This document shows positions 16,175-24,821 of a stretch of 64,000 nt of DNA, one piece after another. Position numbers and translations under genes: made by a program. Positions within the stretch are counted from its first letter, which is position 1, and the number at the start of each line of letters is the position of its first letter. The stretch comes from Fusobacterium sp. (GTDB taxonomy: Bacteria; Fusobacteriota; Fusobacteriia; Fusobacteriales; Fusobacteriaceae), in NCBI RefSeq assembly GCF_019012925.1, contig NZ_JAGIRL010000047.1:1-64000 (forward strand), in the 5' to 3' direction. The notes under the pieces were generated by a model. That model made no database searches. It was not told the DNA's origin and saw nothing but the letters and a program-made list of their open reading frames with translations.

Positions 16175-17122
16175 CTACATTTCTTTTAAAACAAGTTTTA
16201 ATATTTCATCAGCAGAAAGGGTACTAGTAAAACCAGAGGCTTTACGATGACCTCCACCACCAAAGATACTAGCAATCTTATTTACATCAACTTCATGTTT
16301 ACTTCTCATACTTCCTTTTATTACTCCAGGCTTATCCTCTCTAAGGAAGAGAGAGACCTCAGCTTCATTAAAGGCAAGTAGCTTTTCAACAATACCCTCA
16401 GTATCCTCTTTTTTAGCATTGTATTCAAGTAAATCTGCATAAGAGATAAAGTGAGATGCTAACTTTTTATTTTCATCAAATTTCATCTCAAACATAGCTT
16501 TTCCTAGTAATTTAATAGCTGGAAGAGGTTTGTTATTAAAAAACTCTCTTACAATTTTTGAAGAGTTAGCACCAACTCTTTTTAATTCACTTGCCATTTC
16601 AAAAGTATGGTAAGTAACATTGTCATGTGAAAAATTACCAGTATCATTAACTAAGCCAGTGTAAAGAGCTTCAGCCATATCCAAAGTCAAAGCTATATTA
16701 CAATGTTTTAAAAATTTATAGATAACTTCACTTGTAGAAGAGATCTCCTCTACATAGTTAAGATCTCCATATAGGGGATTACTTATATGATGATCTATAT
16801 TGATTACAAAGTTATCTTTAAAAAGCATTTTAGTCTCTCCAACTCTTTCAGCTGTTGCACTATCCACACATATGATAAGTTCAGGTGTGTAGTTTTCATC
16901 AGGGTTATAAACCTCTACTAGATCAATTTTTTCTAAAAATTTAATATTACTAGGGTAGTTGTCTTGAAGGACAAATCTAACATTTTTTCCTAAATTTTTA
17001 AGTGCAAGAGTAAGAGCTAAACCAGAACCAATAGCATCTCCATCAGGATTAACATGAGATGTAATGATTATATCTCCATTCACTTGCTTAATTTTATCTA
17101 TAATATCATTAAAATTATTCAT
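16175..17122 (-). CDS. nrnA: DHH/DHHA1 phosphoesterase NrnA (nanoRNase / pAp phosphatase)
   Basis: Degrades 2-5 nucleotide RNAs and dephosphorylates pAp in the cytosol. The DHH domain shows SHVNPDGDAIGSGLAL near residue 20, VDSATAERVG and INIDHHISNPLYGDLN; the C-terminal DHHA1 domain ends with IFGGGGHRKASGF. The ATG at 17122 follows GAGGAGG closely; a TTG at 17137 in frame lies within the end of hprK and over the ribosome binding site. It overlaps hprK by 8 bases, so the two are probably translationally coupled. Confidence 0.92.
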   Translation of the reverse strand: MNNFNDIIDKIKQVNGDIIITSHVNPDGDAIGSGLALTLALKNLGKNVRFVLQDNYPSNIKFLEKIDLVEVYNPDENYTPELIICVDSATAERVGETKMLFKDNFVINIDHHISNPLYGDLNYVEEISSTSEVIYKFLKHCNIALTLDMAEALYTGLVNDTGNFSHDNVTYHTFEMASELKRVGANSSKIVREFFNNKPLPAIKLLGKAMFEMKFDENKKLASHFISYADLLEYNAKKEDTEGIVEKLLAFNEAEVSLFLREDKPGVIKGSMRSKHEVDVNKIASIFGGGGHRKASGFTSTLSADEILKLVLKEM

Positions 17123-19073
17123 TTTCCTCCTCGTCAATCTTAACTCCTAAGACCTTTCTCTCCTCTTTTGTCATTCTTTTTAAACCTTCTAAATACAGTT
17201 TTTTAGGATCATGACCCAATTTAGAAGCCATTAAATTCATTACAGCAATCTCAACCATAGCTGCAGCATTTCTTCCTGAAGATATATAGAGAACCATTTT
17301 AGGAATATCATTTCCTAAAATTTCAGCCATACTATTTTGATAGTCAACAGAAGTTAGGTAATCATTACAAGATTCCTGTTCTTTTAATTCAATGACTATA
17401 TCAAGTTTTTTATTGATTCTAACAGCTCCAAGTCCATAAAGTGTCTTGATATCAATTATTCCGAGTCCTCTAATCTCCATAAAATAAGGAAGATTAGCAG
17501 CAGTACCCATAATATCTCCACTAGTATCCTTCATAAATTTAACTAAGTCATCAGCTACCAATCTATGACCTCTATGTATTAATTCAAGAGCAGTCTCACT
17601 CTTTCCTACTCCACTTTTTCCAGTTAATAGAACACCAAAACCATATAGTTCCAGAAATACTCCGTGAAGAGAGATATTAGGAGTAAAATATGTTTCCAAA
17701 AAGCTATTAAAGTTAGCTATTACTTGAGATGCCTTTTTAAATGAAGATCTACAAAGTATCATCTCACGCTCTCTAACCATTTTTAAGAAGTAGTCAGGTA
17801 TTTCTACATCTGCAGTCAAAACAAGGATTGGAAGTTTAAACTGAAGATATTTCTCTAGATTTTTAATTCTCTCCTCTTCAGAAAGGGTACTTAGATATTT
17901 GAACTCAGCTTTGGAAAATATCTGTACTCCAATATAGGCAGCATCTTTATAGTTTTCAACAAAACCAGCAAGAGCTAGAGCAGGTCTATGTATGCTAGTA
18001 GTTTCAATCATTGTCTCTTCTAAATGCTCCTCACCTGAAAGAACTTTTAAGTTAAATTGATTTTTTAGTTGCATTACTGAAAGAACTTTTTTATTACTCA
18101 TATTTTTTTCTCCCTGCTTTTTCTTATTAGCTTGTATTAGTTTTTGAGATTCCTTCATAAAAAACTCTGCTGAATTGACTCCCATCATCTTTAGTCTGTA
18201 GTTTAAAGCTGCAGTCTCAATAATTATAGCCAAGTTTCTCCCTTTTCTAACAGGGATAGTCCATTTTGGAATCTTACCACCTAAGAACTCTTCATAGACT
18301 TCATCTAATCCAAGTCTATCATAAAATTTTTTCTCCTGCCACTCCTCTAGTACAATCAACATATCAATTCTCTTCATTTTTCTAGTGGCCTTTATACCAA
18401 AAAGAGTAGTGACGTCTATCTTGTTATTATCTTTTTGGTTATCTAGGAAGAAGTGGCTATCCATAGTACTCTTATCTATTCTATTATATCCCTCTAGATC
18501 ATTTTCAGCCACTCTTTTCATAATTAAATGGTTGTCAGTGATGAGTCTATGCCCTCTCTCAAGAAGCTCAATTGTAACTCCCAATTTAGCATCTTCATAA
18601 CCAGTAAGAAGTACACCGATTCCCATTACATCAAGAAATATATATCCATTAAACATCTCCTCTTTAGCCAATCTTTTAGATAGAAAGAACTTGGCTTCTC
18701 TAATGGTAGCAGATGTTCTTCTCATACTTTTTAAGAAAGTTTTATTATATTTTTTAGCACTAGCTATTAATTCAGGAAATATTATACTCTCATTAGTGGC
18801 AATAAGTGCTGGAAAGTTATGGGAAAAATAGTTATCAAATATACGAGACCTCTCTTCAGATGTTAAATTCATAAGATATTTAGCCTCTTTTCTCCCATAG
18901 ATATGAATATATTTATTAAGCTCCTCATCCACTTCAAAAAAACCAATGAGTTCATAACCAATTTGATAGATACTTGGAATCTCAATTTGAAAATTCATAT
19001 TTCCTTCATTTATAATCTCTAGATTGAGATGAGAGATAAACTCTCTTATAGGTACTTTTTTTTCTGAAATCAA
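17115..19073 (-). CDS. hprK: Double-length HPr kinase/phosphorylase: degenerate N-half fused to an intact C-half
   Basis: Bifunctional enzyme that phosphorylates and dephosphorylates Ser46 of HPr and so controls the PTS and catabolite repression. The 652 residues are two HprK units in a row. The second unit (residues 325-652) has every hallmark: SLHG, P-loop LLTGKSGVGKSETAL, RLVADDLV and the EIRGLGIIDIKTLYG signature. In the first unit the same places read FNGY, LLTGYEDAKLGVTIEL, RLITDNHL and NNKIDVTTLFG, so the P-loop lysine, catalytic His and acidic pair are lost. An internal ATG at 18101, preceded by AGGGAG, begins the second unit. The first half is probably regulatory or structural. Confidence 0.9.
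   Translation of the reverse strand: MISEKKVPIREFISHLNLEIINEGNMNFQIEIPSIYQIGYELIGFFEVDEELNKYIHIYGRKEAKYLMNLTSEERSRIFDNYFSHNFPALIATNESIIFPELIASAKKYNKTFLKSMRRTSATIREAKFFLSKRLAKEEMFNGYIFLDVMGIGVLLTGYEDAKLGVTIELLERGHRLITDNHLIMKRVAENDLEGYNRIDKSTMDSHFFLDNQKDNNKIDVTTLFGIKATRKMKRIDMLIVLEEWQEKKFYDRLGLDEVYEEFLGGKIPKWTIPVRKGRNLAIIIETAALNYRLKMMGVNSAEFFMKESQKLIQANKKKQGEKNMSNKKVLSVMQLKNQFNLKVLSGEEHLEETMIETTSIHRPALALAGFVENYKDAAYIGVQIFSKAEFKYLSTLSEEERIKNLEKYLQFKLPILVLTADVEIPDYFLKMVREREMILCRSSFKKASQVIANFNSFLETYFTPNISLHGVFLELYGFGVLLTGKSGVGKSETALELIHRGHRLVADDLVKFMKDTSGDIMGTAANLPYFMEIRGLGIIDIKTLYGLGAVRINKKLDIVIELKEQESCNDYLTSVDYQNSMAEILGNDIPKMVLYISSGRNAAAMVEIAVMNLMASKLGHDPKKLYLEGLKRMTKEERKVLGVKIDEEENE
18101..18117 (-). 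promoter_or_regulatory. Internal ribosome binding site and start for the catalytic half of hprK
   Basis: On the minus strand AGGGAG is followed after about 9 bases by ATGAGTAATAAA, in frame with hprK. Translation from here would give a free 328-residue HprK, the normal family length. This may be a relic of two genes that fused, or may be used to make two products. Confidence 0.5.
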
Positions 19074-19075
19074 GT

Positions 19076-19327
19076 CTAATCCTCTCCTTTTTTTGAAGAT
19101 TTTTCAACTAATTTTTTAAAATTTTTTAAGTATTCATTATCTGTATAGAAATATTTTTTTCTCAGTAGGAAAGAGTTTTCAATCTCCTGTGTTTTCTGTT
19201 CTTTGACATAGTCAGCAACTTTTTTTTCTGCTCTGTACTGTCTATATAATTTGTTTTCAAAGAAGATAAAAACTCCCAATACTACCATATAGATGATAAC
19301 TCTCAATAGATTATTTTTTCTTTTCAT
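19076..19327 (-). CDS. Small single-pass membrane protein, DivIC/FtsB-like
   Basis: An 83-residue protein with a short basic N-terminus, one membrane segment (LLRVIIYMVVLGVFIFF, about residues 7-23) and a coiled-coil tail (YRQYRAEKKVADYVKEQ). This layout fits the septum proteins FtsB/DivIC, but the conserved glycine region of those families is not clear. The start overlaps the end of folC by 17 bases and the end meets hprK, so it is in the same operon. Assignment is by shape only. Confidence 0.5.
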   Translation of the reverse strand: MKRKNNLLRVIIYMVVLGVFIFFENKLYRQYRAEKKVADYVKEQKTQEIENSFLLRKKYFYTDNEYLKNFKKLVEKSSKKGED

Positions 19328-20555
19328 TCATTTCCTCTTTAAATCTACTTAGTGTATAAAAAGATCCACATAGAATAATAAGTTTTTTATTTAACTCTTT
19401 AGCCATAGAGTATGCCTTAGTTATATCATTTTCTACAGAGCAACCACTTTTATCACTCAATTGCTCAATTATTACCTCTCCAGTTGTACCTCTAGGATTA
19501 TCTGCTAGAGATGTAAAGATAATATGTTTACTAATAGTTTTCATCAACTCTACCATATGAGTAACCTCTTTATCCTTTAAGATAGATGTTATGATGACAA
19601 CATCTTCAGGTTTAAAATTTTTAGATATGATCTTACAAAGCTCTCTCATACCATCTACATTGTGAGCTCCATCTAAAAGAGTGAGAGGAGATTTGCAATA
19701 GAGTTCACATCTACACTGCCATACTACTTTTTTACAGCCAGATGAAATAGTTGCATCATCTATTCCCAACTCTTTTAATACCTCATAGGCAGTTAAAAAG
19801 TTTTTGAATTGATAATCACCAAAGAGGGAAAAATCAAACTTACTCTTTCCAATCTCAATATTCGTAGTAAAATTATCAAAATTCAATTTGAATTTAGCAT
19901 CTCTATACTTTTCTAAGACATTTATAATAGTAGCCTTCTCTTCAGATATAGCTTTAAGAAAATCACTGTTGTTATCAGCAACAATTACCTTAGGACAATC
20001 TCTTATAATTCCAGCTTTCTCTTTGGCTATTTTATAGATAGAGTCTCCTAGATATTCAGTGTGATCTAAACTTACATTGGTAATGACACAGACCTCAGAT
20101 TTACATATATTAGTTGCATCAAATCTTCCACCCATACCAGTTTCTAAAACTACATAATCAACTTTTTGATCAGAAAAAAATTGAAACATCATAGCAGTTG
20201 TAACTTCAAAAAAAGTAGGTTTAATTTCAGCTTTAGCTATTATATTTTTAATTTTTTCATAATATTTTACAATCTCTTCATCACTTATATCTCTACCATT
20301 AACTCTGATTCTTTCGTTAAATTTTAAGATGTGAGGAGAGGTATACTTTCCAACTTTATAACCTGCCTCTAATAAGATAGTTTCAATAGTTGTAGAAGTT
20401 GATCCCTTTCCATTAGTTCCAGCTATATGTATAACTTTGTAATTGTCTTGAGGATTTCCCAACTCATTGCAAAGAGTTTTAATATTCTCCAATCCCAATT
20501 TTATTCCATGCATAGAGTATGAGTAAAGTTCATTTAATAGAGCATCTATATTCAT
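19311..20555 (-). CDS. folC: Folylpolyglutamate synthase / dihydrofolate synthase
   Basis: Adds glutamate residues to folates, and in bacteria often makes dihydrofolate from dihydropteroate. The Mur-ligase fold is clear: P-loop HIAGTNGKGSTS near residue 44, ETGMGGRFDATN near 140, the SLDHTEYLG motif near 165 and LDGAHN near 296. I chose the ATG at 20555; a GTG six bases upstream in frame lies at the ribosome binding site. The gene follows mtnN after 12 bases in the minus-strand operon. Confidence 0.94.
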   Translation of the reverse strand: MNIDALLNELYSYSMHGIKLGLENIKTLCNELGNPQDNYKVIHIAGTNGKGSTSTTIETILLEAGYKVGKYTSPHILKFNERIRVNGRDISDEEIVKYYEKIKNIIAKAEIKPTFFEVTTAMMFQFFSDQKVDYVVLETGMGGRFDATNICKSEVCVITNVSLDHTEYLGDSIYKIAKEKAGIIRDCPKVIVADNNSDFLKAISEEKATIINVLEKYRDAKFKLNFDNFTTNIEIGKSKFDFSLFGDYQFKNFLTAYEVLKELGIDDATISSGCKKVVWQCRCELYCKSPLTLLDGAHNVDGMRELCKIISKNFKPEDVVIITSILKDKEVTHMVELMKTISKHIIFTSLADNPRGTTGEVIIEQLSDKSGCSVENDITKAYSMAKELNKKLIILCGSFYTLSRFKEEMNEKKK

Positions 20556-20567
20556 AGTCACACCTTC

Positions 20568-21263
20568 TTATAATCTTTCTAAGATCCCCTCTATTATAGT
20601 TTTAGAGTTTTTAGCAGCAAGTTTTACAAATTCTGGATAATCTACCTTAGCATCATCATCAGCTTTATCAGAGATAGCTCTTATAACTAGGAATGGAAGA
20701 TTGAAAGTATAACAAACATGAGCTACAGCAGCTCCCTCCATCTCTGTACAGTAACCATCAAAGATCTCTTTAAGCCATTTGATCTTGTCAGGAGAAGCTA
20801 TAAATTGGTCTCCACTCACTATTCTACCCTTCCATACTTTAGCTTCACCAAAAGCTTTTACTGCACAATCATAAGCTATATCTCTAAGGGTTTCATCAGT
20901 TTTAAATTTATATTCAGCCATTCTAGGAATTTGTCCTAACTCATAACCAAAGGCAGTTGTATCAAAGTCATGTTCAACTAAATCTGTAGCTATAACAATA
21001 TCACCAATATTTATATCAGGATTTACTCCACCAGCAACTCCAGTAAATAATAGCATATCTACATTGAAATGACTCTTCATAAAAGTAGCACAGATAGCAC
21101 CATTTACTTTACCAATACCACATTCAACTAAAACTACTTCTTTTCCTTTTAGTTCTCCTTTGAAAAAACTTAAATTTCCAATACACTCTTCCTCTATATT
21201 ATTCATTACAGATTTTAACTCTATAATCTCTTCATTCATTGCACCTATGATACCTATTCTCAT
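20568..21263 (-). CDS. mtnN: 5'-methylthioadenosine/S-adenosylhomocysteine nucleosidase
   Basis: Cleaves adenine from MTA and SAH, recycling methyl-cycle products and feeding autoinducer-2 formation. The protein starts MRIGIIGAMNEE with the catalytic glutamate region, continues with FTGVAGGVNP, the GDQFIAS loop, the CTEMEGAAVAHVC substrate-binding helix and AISDKAD with the catalytic Asp. The ATG at 21263 is preceded by GAGGTG; a GTG at 21275 in frame is part of that site. It is the first gene of the minus-strand run and has its own promoter. Confidence 0.95.
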   Translation of the reverse strand: MRIGIIGAMNEEIIELKSVMNNIEEECIGNLSFFKGELKGKEVVLVECGIGKVNGAICATFMKSHFNVDMLLFTGVAGGVNPDINIGDIVIATDLVEHDFDTTAFGYELGQIPRMAEYKFKTDETLRDIAYDCAVKAFGEAKVWKGRIVSGDQFIASPDKIKWLKEIFDGYCTEMEGAAVAHVCYTFNLPFLVIRAISDKADDDAKVDYPEFVKLAAKNSKTIIEGILERL

Positions 21264-21303
21264 AAATATTTTCACCTCTATATCAAATTTTTATTCTCTA
21301 GAA

Positions 21304-21332
21304 ATTATACCATATACTTGTATTCTAAGCAA
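21304..21332 (-). promoter_or_regulatory. Promoter of the mtnN operon
   Basis: On the minus strand TTGCTT (21332-21327) and TATAAT (21309-21304) are 17 bases apart, about 40 bases before the mtnN start. Confidence 0.6.
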
Positions 21333-21421
21333 TTTATTAAAAGGTTTATTTGTAAGATAATATTATTTTTTTGGTTTTTATGCTATAATAAAGAGGTGAA
21401 ATTAAAAATAGGAGAGAAGAG

Positions 21422-22303
21422 ATGAAAAATTTAATATATAAATTTCAATTTTGGTTGGTTTTATTTTTTTATAAGATGTTATTGATGTTTCCAGAGAGTT
21501 CAAGATTTAAATTTGGAGATTTTTTAGGAAGTTTGAGTTATAGATTGATAAAAAAGAGAAGATTGATAGCCTTAACTAACTTAAAAATGGCTTTTCCTGA
21601 AAAGGATATACATGAAGTGGAGAAAATAGCTAAAGAATCTTTTAAAATTATGATAAAAGCTTTTTTATGTACACTTTGGTTTAAAGATTACTTAAAAGAC
21701 AGGGTGACAGTAAAAAATAAAGATATTTTAGATAGAGAGTATAATAAGGGAAAAGGAGTTATAGCTGCTCTTATGCATATGGGGAATATGGAAGCTGCAA
21801 TAAAGGCAGCTGAAGGGTATGAAGTTGTAACTGTGGCTAAAAAACAGAGAAATCCATATATAAATGATTTTATAACTAAAAGTAGAAAAGAGGATTTGAA
21901 TTTAACTGTTTTTTCAAAAAGTAAATCTACAAGTAGAGAGCTTATTGAGAGATTGAACAACAAAGAGATATTTGCACTGTTCAGTGATCATAGAGATAAG
22001 GGAGCTATTGTTGATTTTTTTGGAATGGAAGCAAAAGCTCCGACTGGAGCAGTATCTCTGGCTCTAAAATTTGACATTCCTCTAGTTTGGGGATATAACT
22101 ACTTCAATGCTGACAACAGTAGTACTACAGTAATTAAAAGTTTGGATATGATAAAGACAGGAAATTTTAAAGAAGATGTGTTAAGCAATACACAACTCCT
22201 TATTAGTGAGATGGAAAAAGTAATAAGGGAGCATCCAGAGCAGTGGATGTGGTTTCATGATAGATGGAATCTGTATAGTAAGTTCCATAAGAAAAAAAGA
22301 TAG
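21422..22303 (+). CDS. Lipid A biosynthesis acyltransferase (LpxL/HtrB family)
   Basis: Transfers a secondary acyl chain to Kdo-lipid A at the inner membrane, or acts on a related lipid. The 293 residues show a hydrophobic N-terminal anchor and the HX4(D/E) catalytic motif HMGNME, followed by FSDHRDKGAIVDFFG with the usual acceptor-binding glycines, and PEQWMWFHDRW near the C-terminus, a hallmark of the family. Its presence supports a Gram-negative envelope. The gene is monocistronic and ends 8 bases before the htpG promoter. Confidence 0.88.
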   Translation: MKNLIYKFQFWLVLFFYKMLLMFPESSRFKFGDFLGSLSYRLIKKRRLIALTNLKMAFPEKDIHEVEKIAKESFKIMIKAFLCTLWFKDYLKDRVTVKNKDILDREYNKGKGVIAALMHMGNMEAAIKAAEGYEVVTVAKKQRNPYINDFITKSRKEDLNLTVFSKSKSTSRELIERLNNKEIFALFSDHRDKGAIVDFFGMEAKAPTGAVSLALKFDIPLVWGYNYFNADNSSTTVIKSLDMIKTGNFKEDVLSNTQLLISEMEKVIREHPEQWMWFHDRWNLYSKFHKKKR

Positions 22304-22310
22304 AAAATTA

Positions 22311-22339
22311 TTGACAACCTCCTTAGTTTGTGATATATA
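22311..22339 (+). promoter_or_regulatory. Promoter of htpG
   Basis: TTGACA at 22311-22316 and TATATA at 22334-22339 with a 17-base spacer. Confidence 0.75.
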
Positions 22340-22346
22340 TTAATTG

Positions 22347-22373
22347 TTAGCCAGTAATTAATAAGAGTGCTAA
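22347..22373 (+). promoter_or_regulatory. CIRCE-like HrcA operator in front of htpG
   Basis: TTAGCCAGT, nine bases, then GAGTGCTAA. The right arm is the exact CIRCE half site and the left arm keeps its first five bases; spacing is the canonical nine. It covers the region just after the predicted start of transcription and overlaps the ribosome binding site, as CIRCE usually does. HrcA control of htpG is inferred. Confidence 0.7.
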
Positions 22374-22385
22374 GGAGGTATTTTT

Positions 22386-24206
22386 ATGAGAAAAGAAGCA
22401 AGAATGTTTCAGGCAGAAACAAAGGAATTATTAAATTTAATGATACACTCTATCTACACAAATAGAGAGATATTTTTAAGAGAGTTAATATCAAATGCAA
22501 GTGATGCTATTGACAAGATAAAATTTGAATCTCTAACAGATAGTGAGATCTTAGGTGAGGATAGAGATTTTAAAATACTTATATCAGTGGACAGTGAAAA
22601 GAAAGAGATAAGTATTACAGATAATGGAATAGGAATGACTTATGAAGAGGTAGCAGAGAATATAGGAACTATTGCTAAATCTGGTTCAAAGGCATTTAAG
22701 GAGAAATTGGAAAATAGTTCAAAAGATGATATAGATATAATAGGACAATTTGGAGTAGGATTCTATTCAGGATTTATGGTAGCTGACAAGATGAGTATCT
22801 TAACTAAGTCGCCAAAATCAGATAAAGGAGTAAGATGGACTTCAACTGGAGATGGATCTTATGAGATAGAGGAGATTGAGAGAGCAGAGAGAGGAACAAC
22901 AATTACCCTAACTATAAAAGATGGAGAGGAGTATAGTTCATTTTTAGAGGATTGGAAAATTAGAGACTTAGTAAAAAAATACTCTGATTATGTAAGATAT
23001 CCTATTGAATTTAATAATGAGGTTATAAACTCTACAAAACCAATTTGGAAAACAGATAAATCTCAATTAAAAGATGAGAACTATAATGAGTTTTACAAAT
23101 CTAATTTCCATGATTGGGAAGATCCAATGTTCCATTTTCATTTAAAAGTTCAAGGAAATATTGAGTATACAGCTCTTTTATATATTCCTAAAAAAGCTCC
23201 AATGGATTTTTACTCTAAAGATTACAAAAAAGGCCTTCAACTTTATACAAAAAATGTCTTTATAATGGATAAGTGTGATGAGTTGATACCTGAGTACTTC
23301 AGCTTTATAAAAGGGTTGGTAGATTGTGATGATTTATCATTGAATATCTCAAGGGAGATACTACAACAGAACAGCGAACTTACAGCTATTTCAAAACACC
23401 TTGAAAAGAAAATAATATCTGAACTTGAGTATATATTAAAAAGTGATAGAGATAGATATATTGAGTTTTGGGAAGCTTTTGGAAGAAACATAAAATTCGG
23501 TATTCATGATATGTTTGGAATGAATAAAGAAAAACTTCAAAATCTATTGATATTTAGAAGTTCATTAGAAGATAAATATGTAACTTTAAAAGAGTATGTA
23601 GAGCATATGGGAGATAAAAAAGAGATACTATATGTAGTAGGAGAGGATCTTGCAACTGTAAAATCTCTTCCTAAAATGGAAGCTTTAAAAGAGAAAGGTA
23701 TAGATGTATTGATCTTAACTGATAAAATTGATGAGTTTGCTTTAAAAACAATGAATGAATTTGATGGAAAAACTTTCAAATCAATAAATGACTCAGATTT
23801 TAAAATGGAAGAGAACAAAGAGAAAGAGGAAGAGATTAAAAAAATATCAGAAGATAATAAAACTATGTTGGATAAGATAAAAGAGAGCTTAACAGGAAAG
23901 ATAGTTGATGTAGAGTTGAGTAGTAATCTAGGAAATGGTGCATCAGCACTGCTTGCAAAAGGTGAGATCTCTCTTGAAATGGAAAAAGTTCTATCACAAA
24001 TTCCTGGAAACGAGAGTGTAAAAGCTGAAAAGATATTAGCTTTAAATCCAGAACATCCATTATTTACAAAACTTCAAGAGTGTAAGGATACAGATAAATT
24101 TAACGACCTTTTAGATGTACTTTATACAGAGGCACTTATGCTAGAGGGATTCCAAATAGAAAATCCAGTAGAGTTTATTAAGAAGTTAAATAGTTTAATC
24201 AGATAA
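22386..24206 (+). CDS. htpG: Molecular chaperone HtpG (Hsp90)
   Basis: ATP-dependent cytosolic chaperone. The N-terminal GHKL ATPase domain has RELISNASDAIDKI near residue 30, DNGIGMT near 80 and IGQFGVGFYSGFMVA near 120; the middle domain has the conserved LNISREILQQN loop with the catalytic arginine. The C-terminal dimer domain completes 606 residues, normal for the family. The ATG follows AAGGAGG by 7 bases. It stands alone between its promoter with the CIRCE-like operator and a terminator shared with efp. Confidence 0.96.
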   Translation: MRKEARMFQAETKELLNLMIHSIYTNREIFLRELISNASDAIDKIKFESLTDSEILGEDRDFKILISVDSEKKEISITDNGIGMTYEEVAENIGTIAKSGSKAFKEKLENSSKDDIDIIGQFGVGFYSGFMVADKMSILTKSPKSDKGVRWTSTGDGSYEIEEIERAERGTTITLTIKDGEEYSSFLEDWKIRDLVKKYSDYVRYPIEFNNEVINSTKPIWKTDKSQLKDENYNEFYKSNFHDWEDPMFHFHLKVQGNIEYTALLYIPKKAPMDFYSKDYKKGLQLYTKNVFIMDKCDELIPEYFSFIKGLVDCDDLSLNISREILQQNSELTAISKHLEKKIISELEYILKSDRDRYIEFWEAFGRNIKFGIHDMFGMNKEKLQNLLIFRSSLEDKYVTLKEYVEHMGDKKEILYVVGEDLATVKSLPKMEALKEKGIDVLILTDKIDEFALKTMNEFDGKTFKSINDSDFKMEENKEKEEEIKKISEDNKTMLDKIKESLTGKIVDVELSSNLGNGASALLAKGEISLEMEKVLSQIPGNESVKAEKILALNPEHPLFTKLQECKDTDKFNDLLDVLYTEALMLEGFQIENPVEFIKKLNSLIR

Positions 24207-24210
24207 AAGA

Positions 24211-24238
24211 AAAAAGAGGTGAAAACCTCTTTTTTTTA
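24211..24238. terminator. Bidirectional terminator between htpG and efp
   Basis: AGAGGT-GAAA-ACCTCT stem, with A's before and a run of T's after, serving both converging genes. Confidence 0.85.
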
Positions 24239-24245
24239 TGAAGAA

Positions 24246-24809
24246 CTATTTTTTAATTCTTTCTACATATTCGTTAGTTCTAGTGTCTATTTTAATCCAT
24301 TCACCTTGCTCTACGAATAAAGGAACTTGGATCTCATATCCAGTGTTGATTTTAGCAGGTTTTAATACTTTACCTGTAGTATCTCCTCTTAATCCTGGCT
24401 CAGTATAAACTATTTCTCTCTCTACGAAAGTTGGTAATTCAACTGCAACTGGAGTAGACTCATAGTAAACTACTTCTAATTCCATTTCTTCTTCTAGGTA
24501 GTATAAAGCATCTCCTAAATCTTCCTCTTTAAGTTCGATTTGATCCCAAGTTTCAGGGTTAGAGAATACATAGAACTCTCCGTCGTGGTAAGAGTAAACT
24601 GCTTTAACTTTGTCAAGTCTAATATCGTCCATTTTGTCATCTGCTTTGTAAACAGCGTCAGAAATGTTTCCTGATATTAAGTTTTTCATTTTGAATTTTA
24701 CAACAGCGGCGTTTCTTCCTGATTTGTTGTATTCAGCTTTTAAAATTACAAATGGATCGTTTCCGATCTTGATTGTGCTTCCTGCTCTTAACTCTTGAGC
24801 TATTTTCAT
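24246..24809 (-). CDS. efp: Elongation factor P, Arg32 type
   Basis: Relieves ribosomes stalled on polyproline. The protein has the three beta-barrel domains of EF-P in 187 residues. The loop that reaches the peptidyl-transferase centre reads NKSGRNAAVV, placing Arg at residue 32; this is the arginine that EarP rhamnosylates, instead of the lysine modified by EpmA. The earP gene lies 12 bases upstream in the same transcript, so the modification system is complete in this locus apart from dTDP-rhamnose synthesis, which is not seen in the window. Confidence 0.96.
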   Translation of the reverse strand: MKIAQELRAGSTIKIGNDPFVILKAEYNKSGRNAAVVKFKMKNLISGNISDAVYKADDKMDDIRLDKVKAVYSYHDGEFYVFSNPETWDQIELKEEDLGDALYYLEEEMELEVVYYESTPVAVELPTFVEREIVYTEPGLRGDTTGKVLKPAKINTGYEIQVPLFVEQGEWIKIDTRTNEYVERIKK

Positions 24810-24821
24810 TTGTAAACCTCC

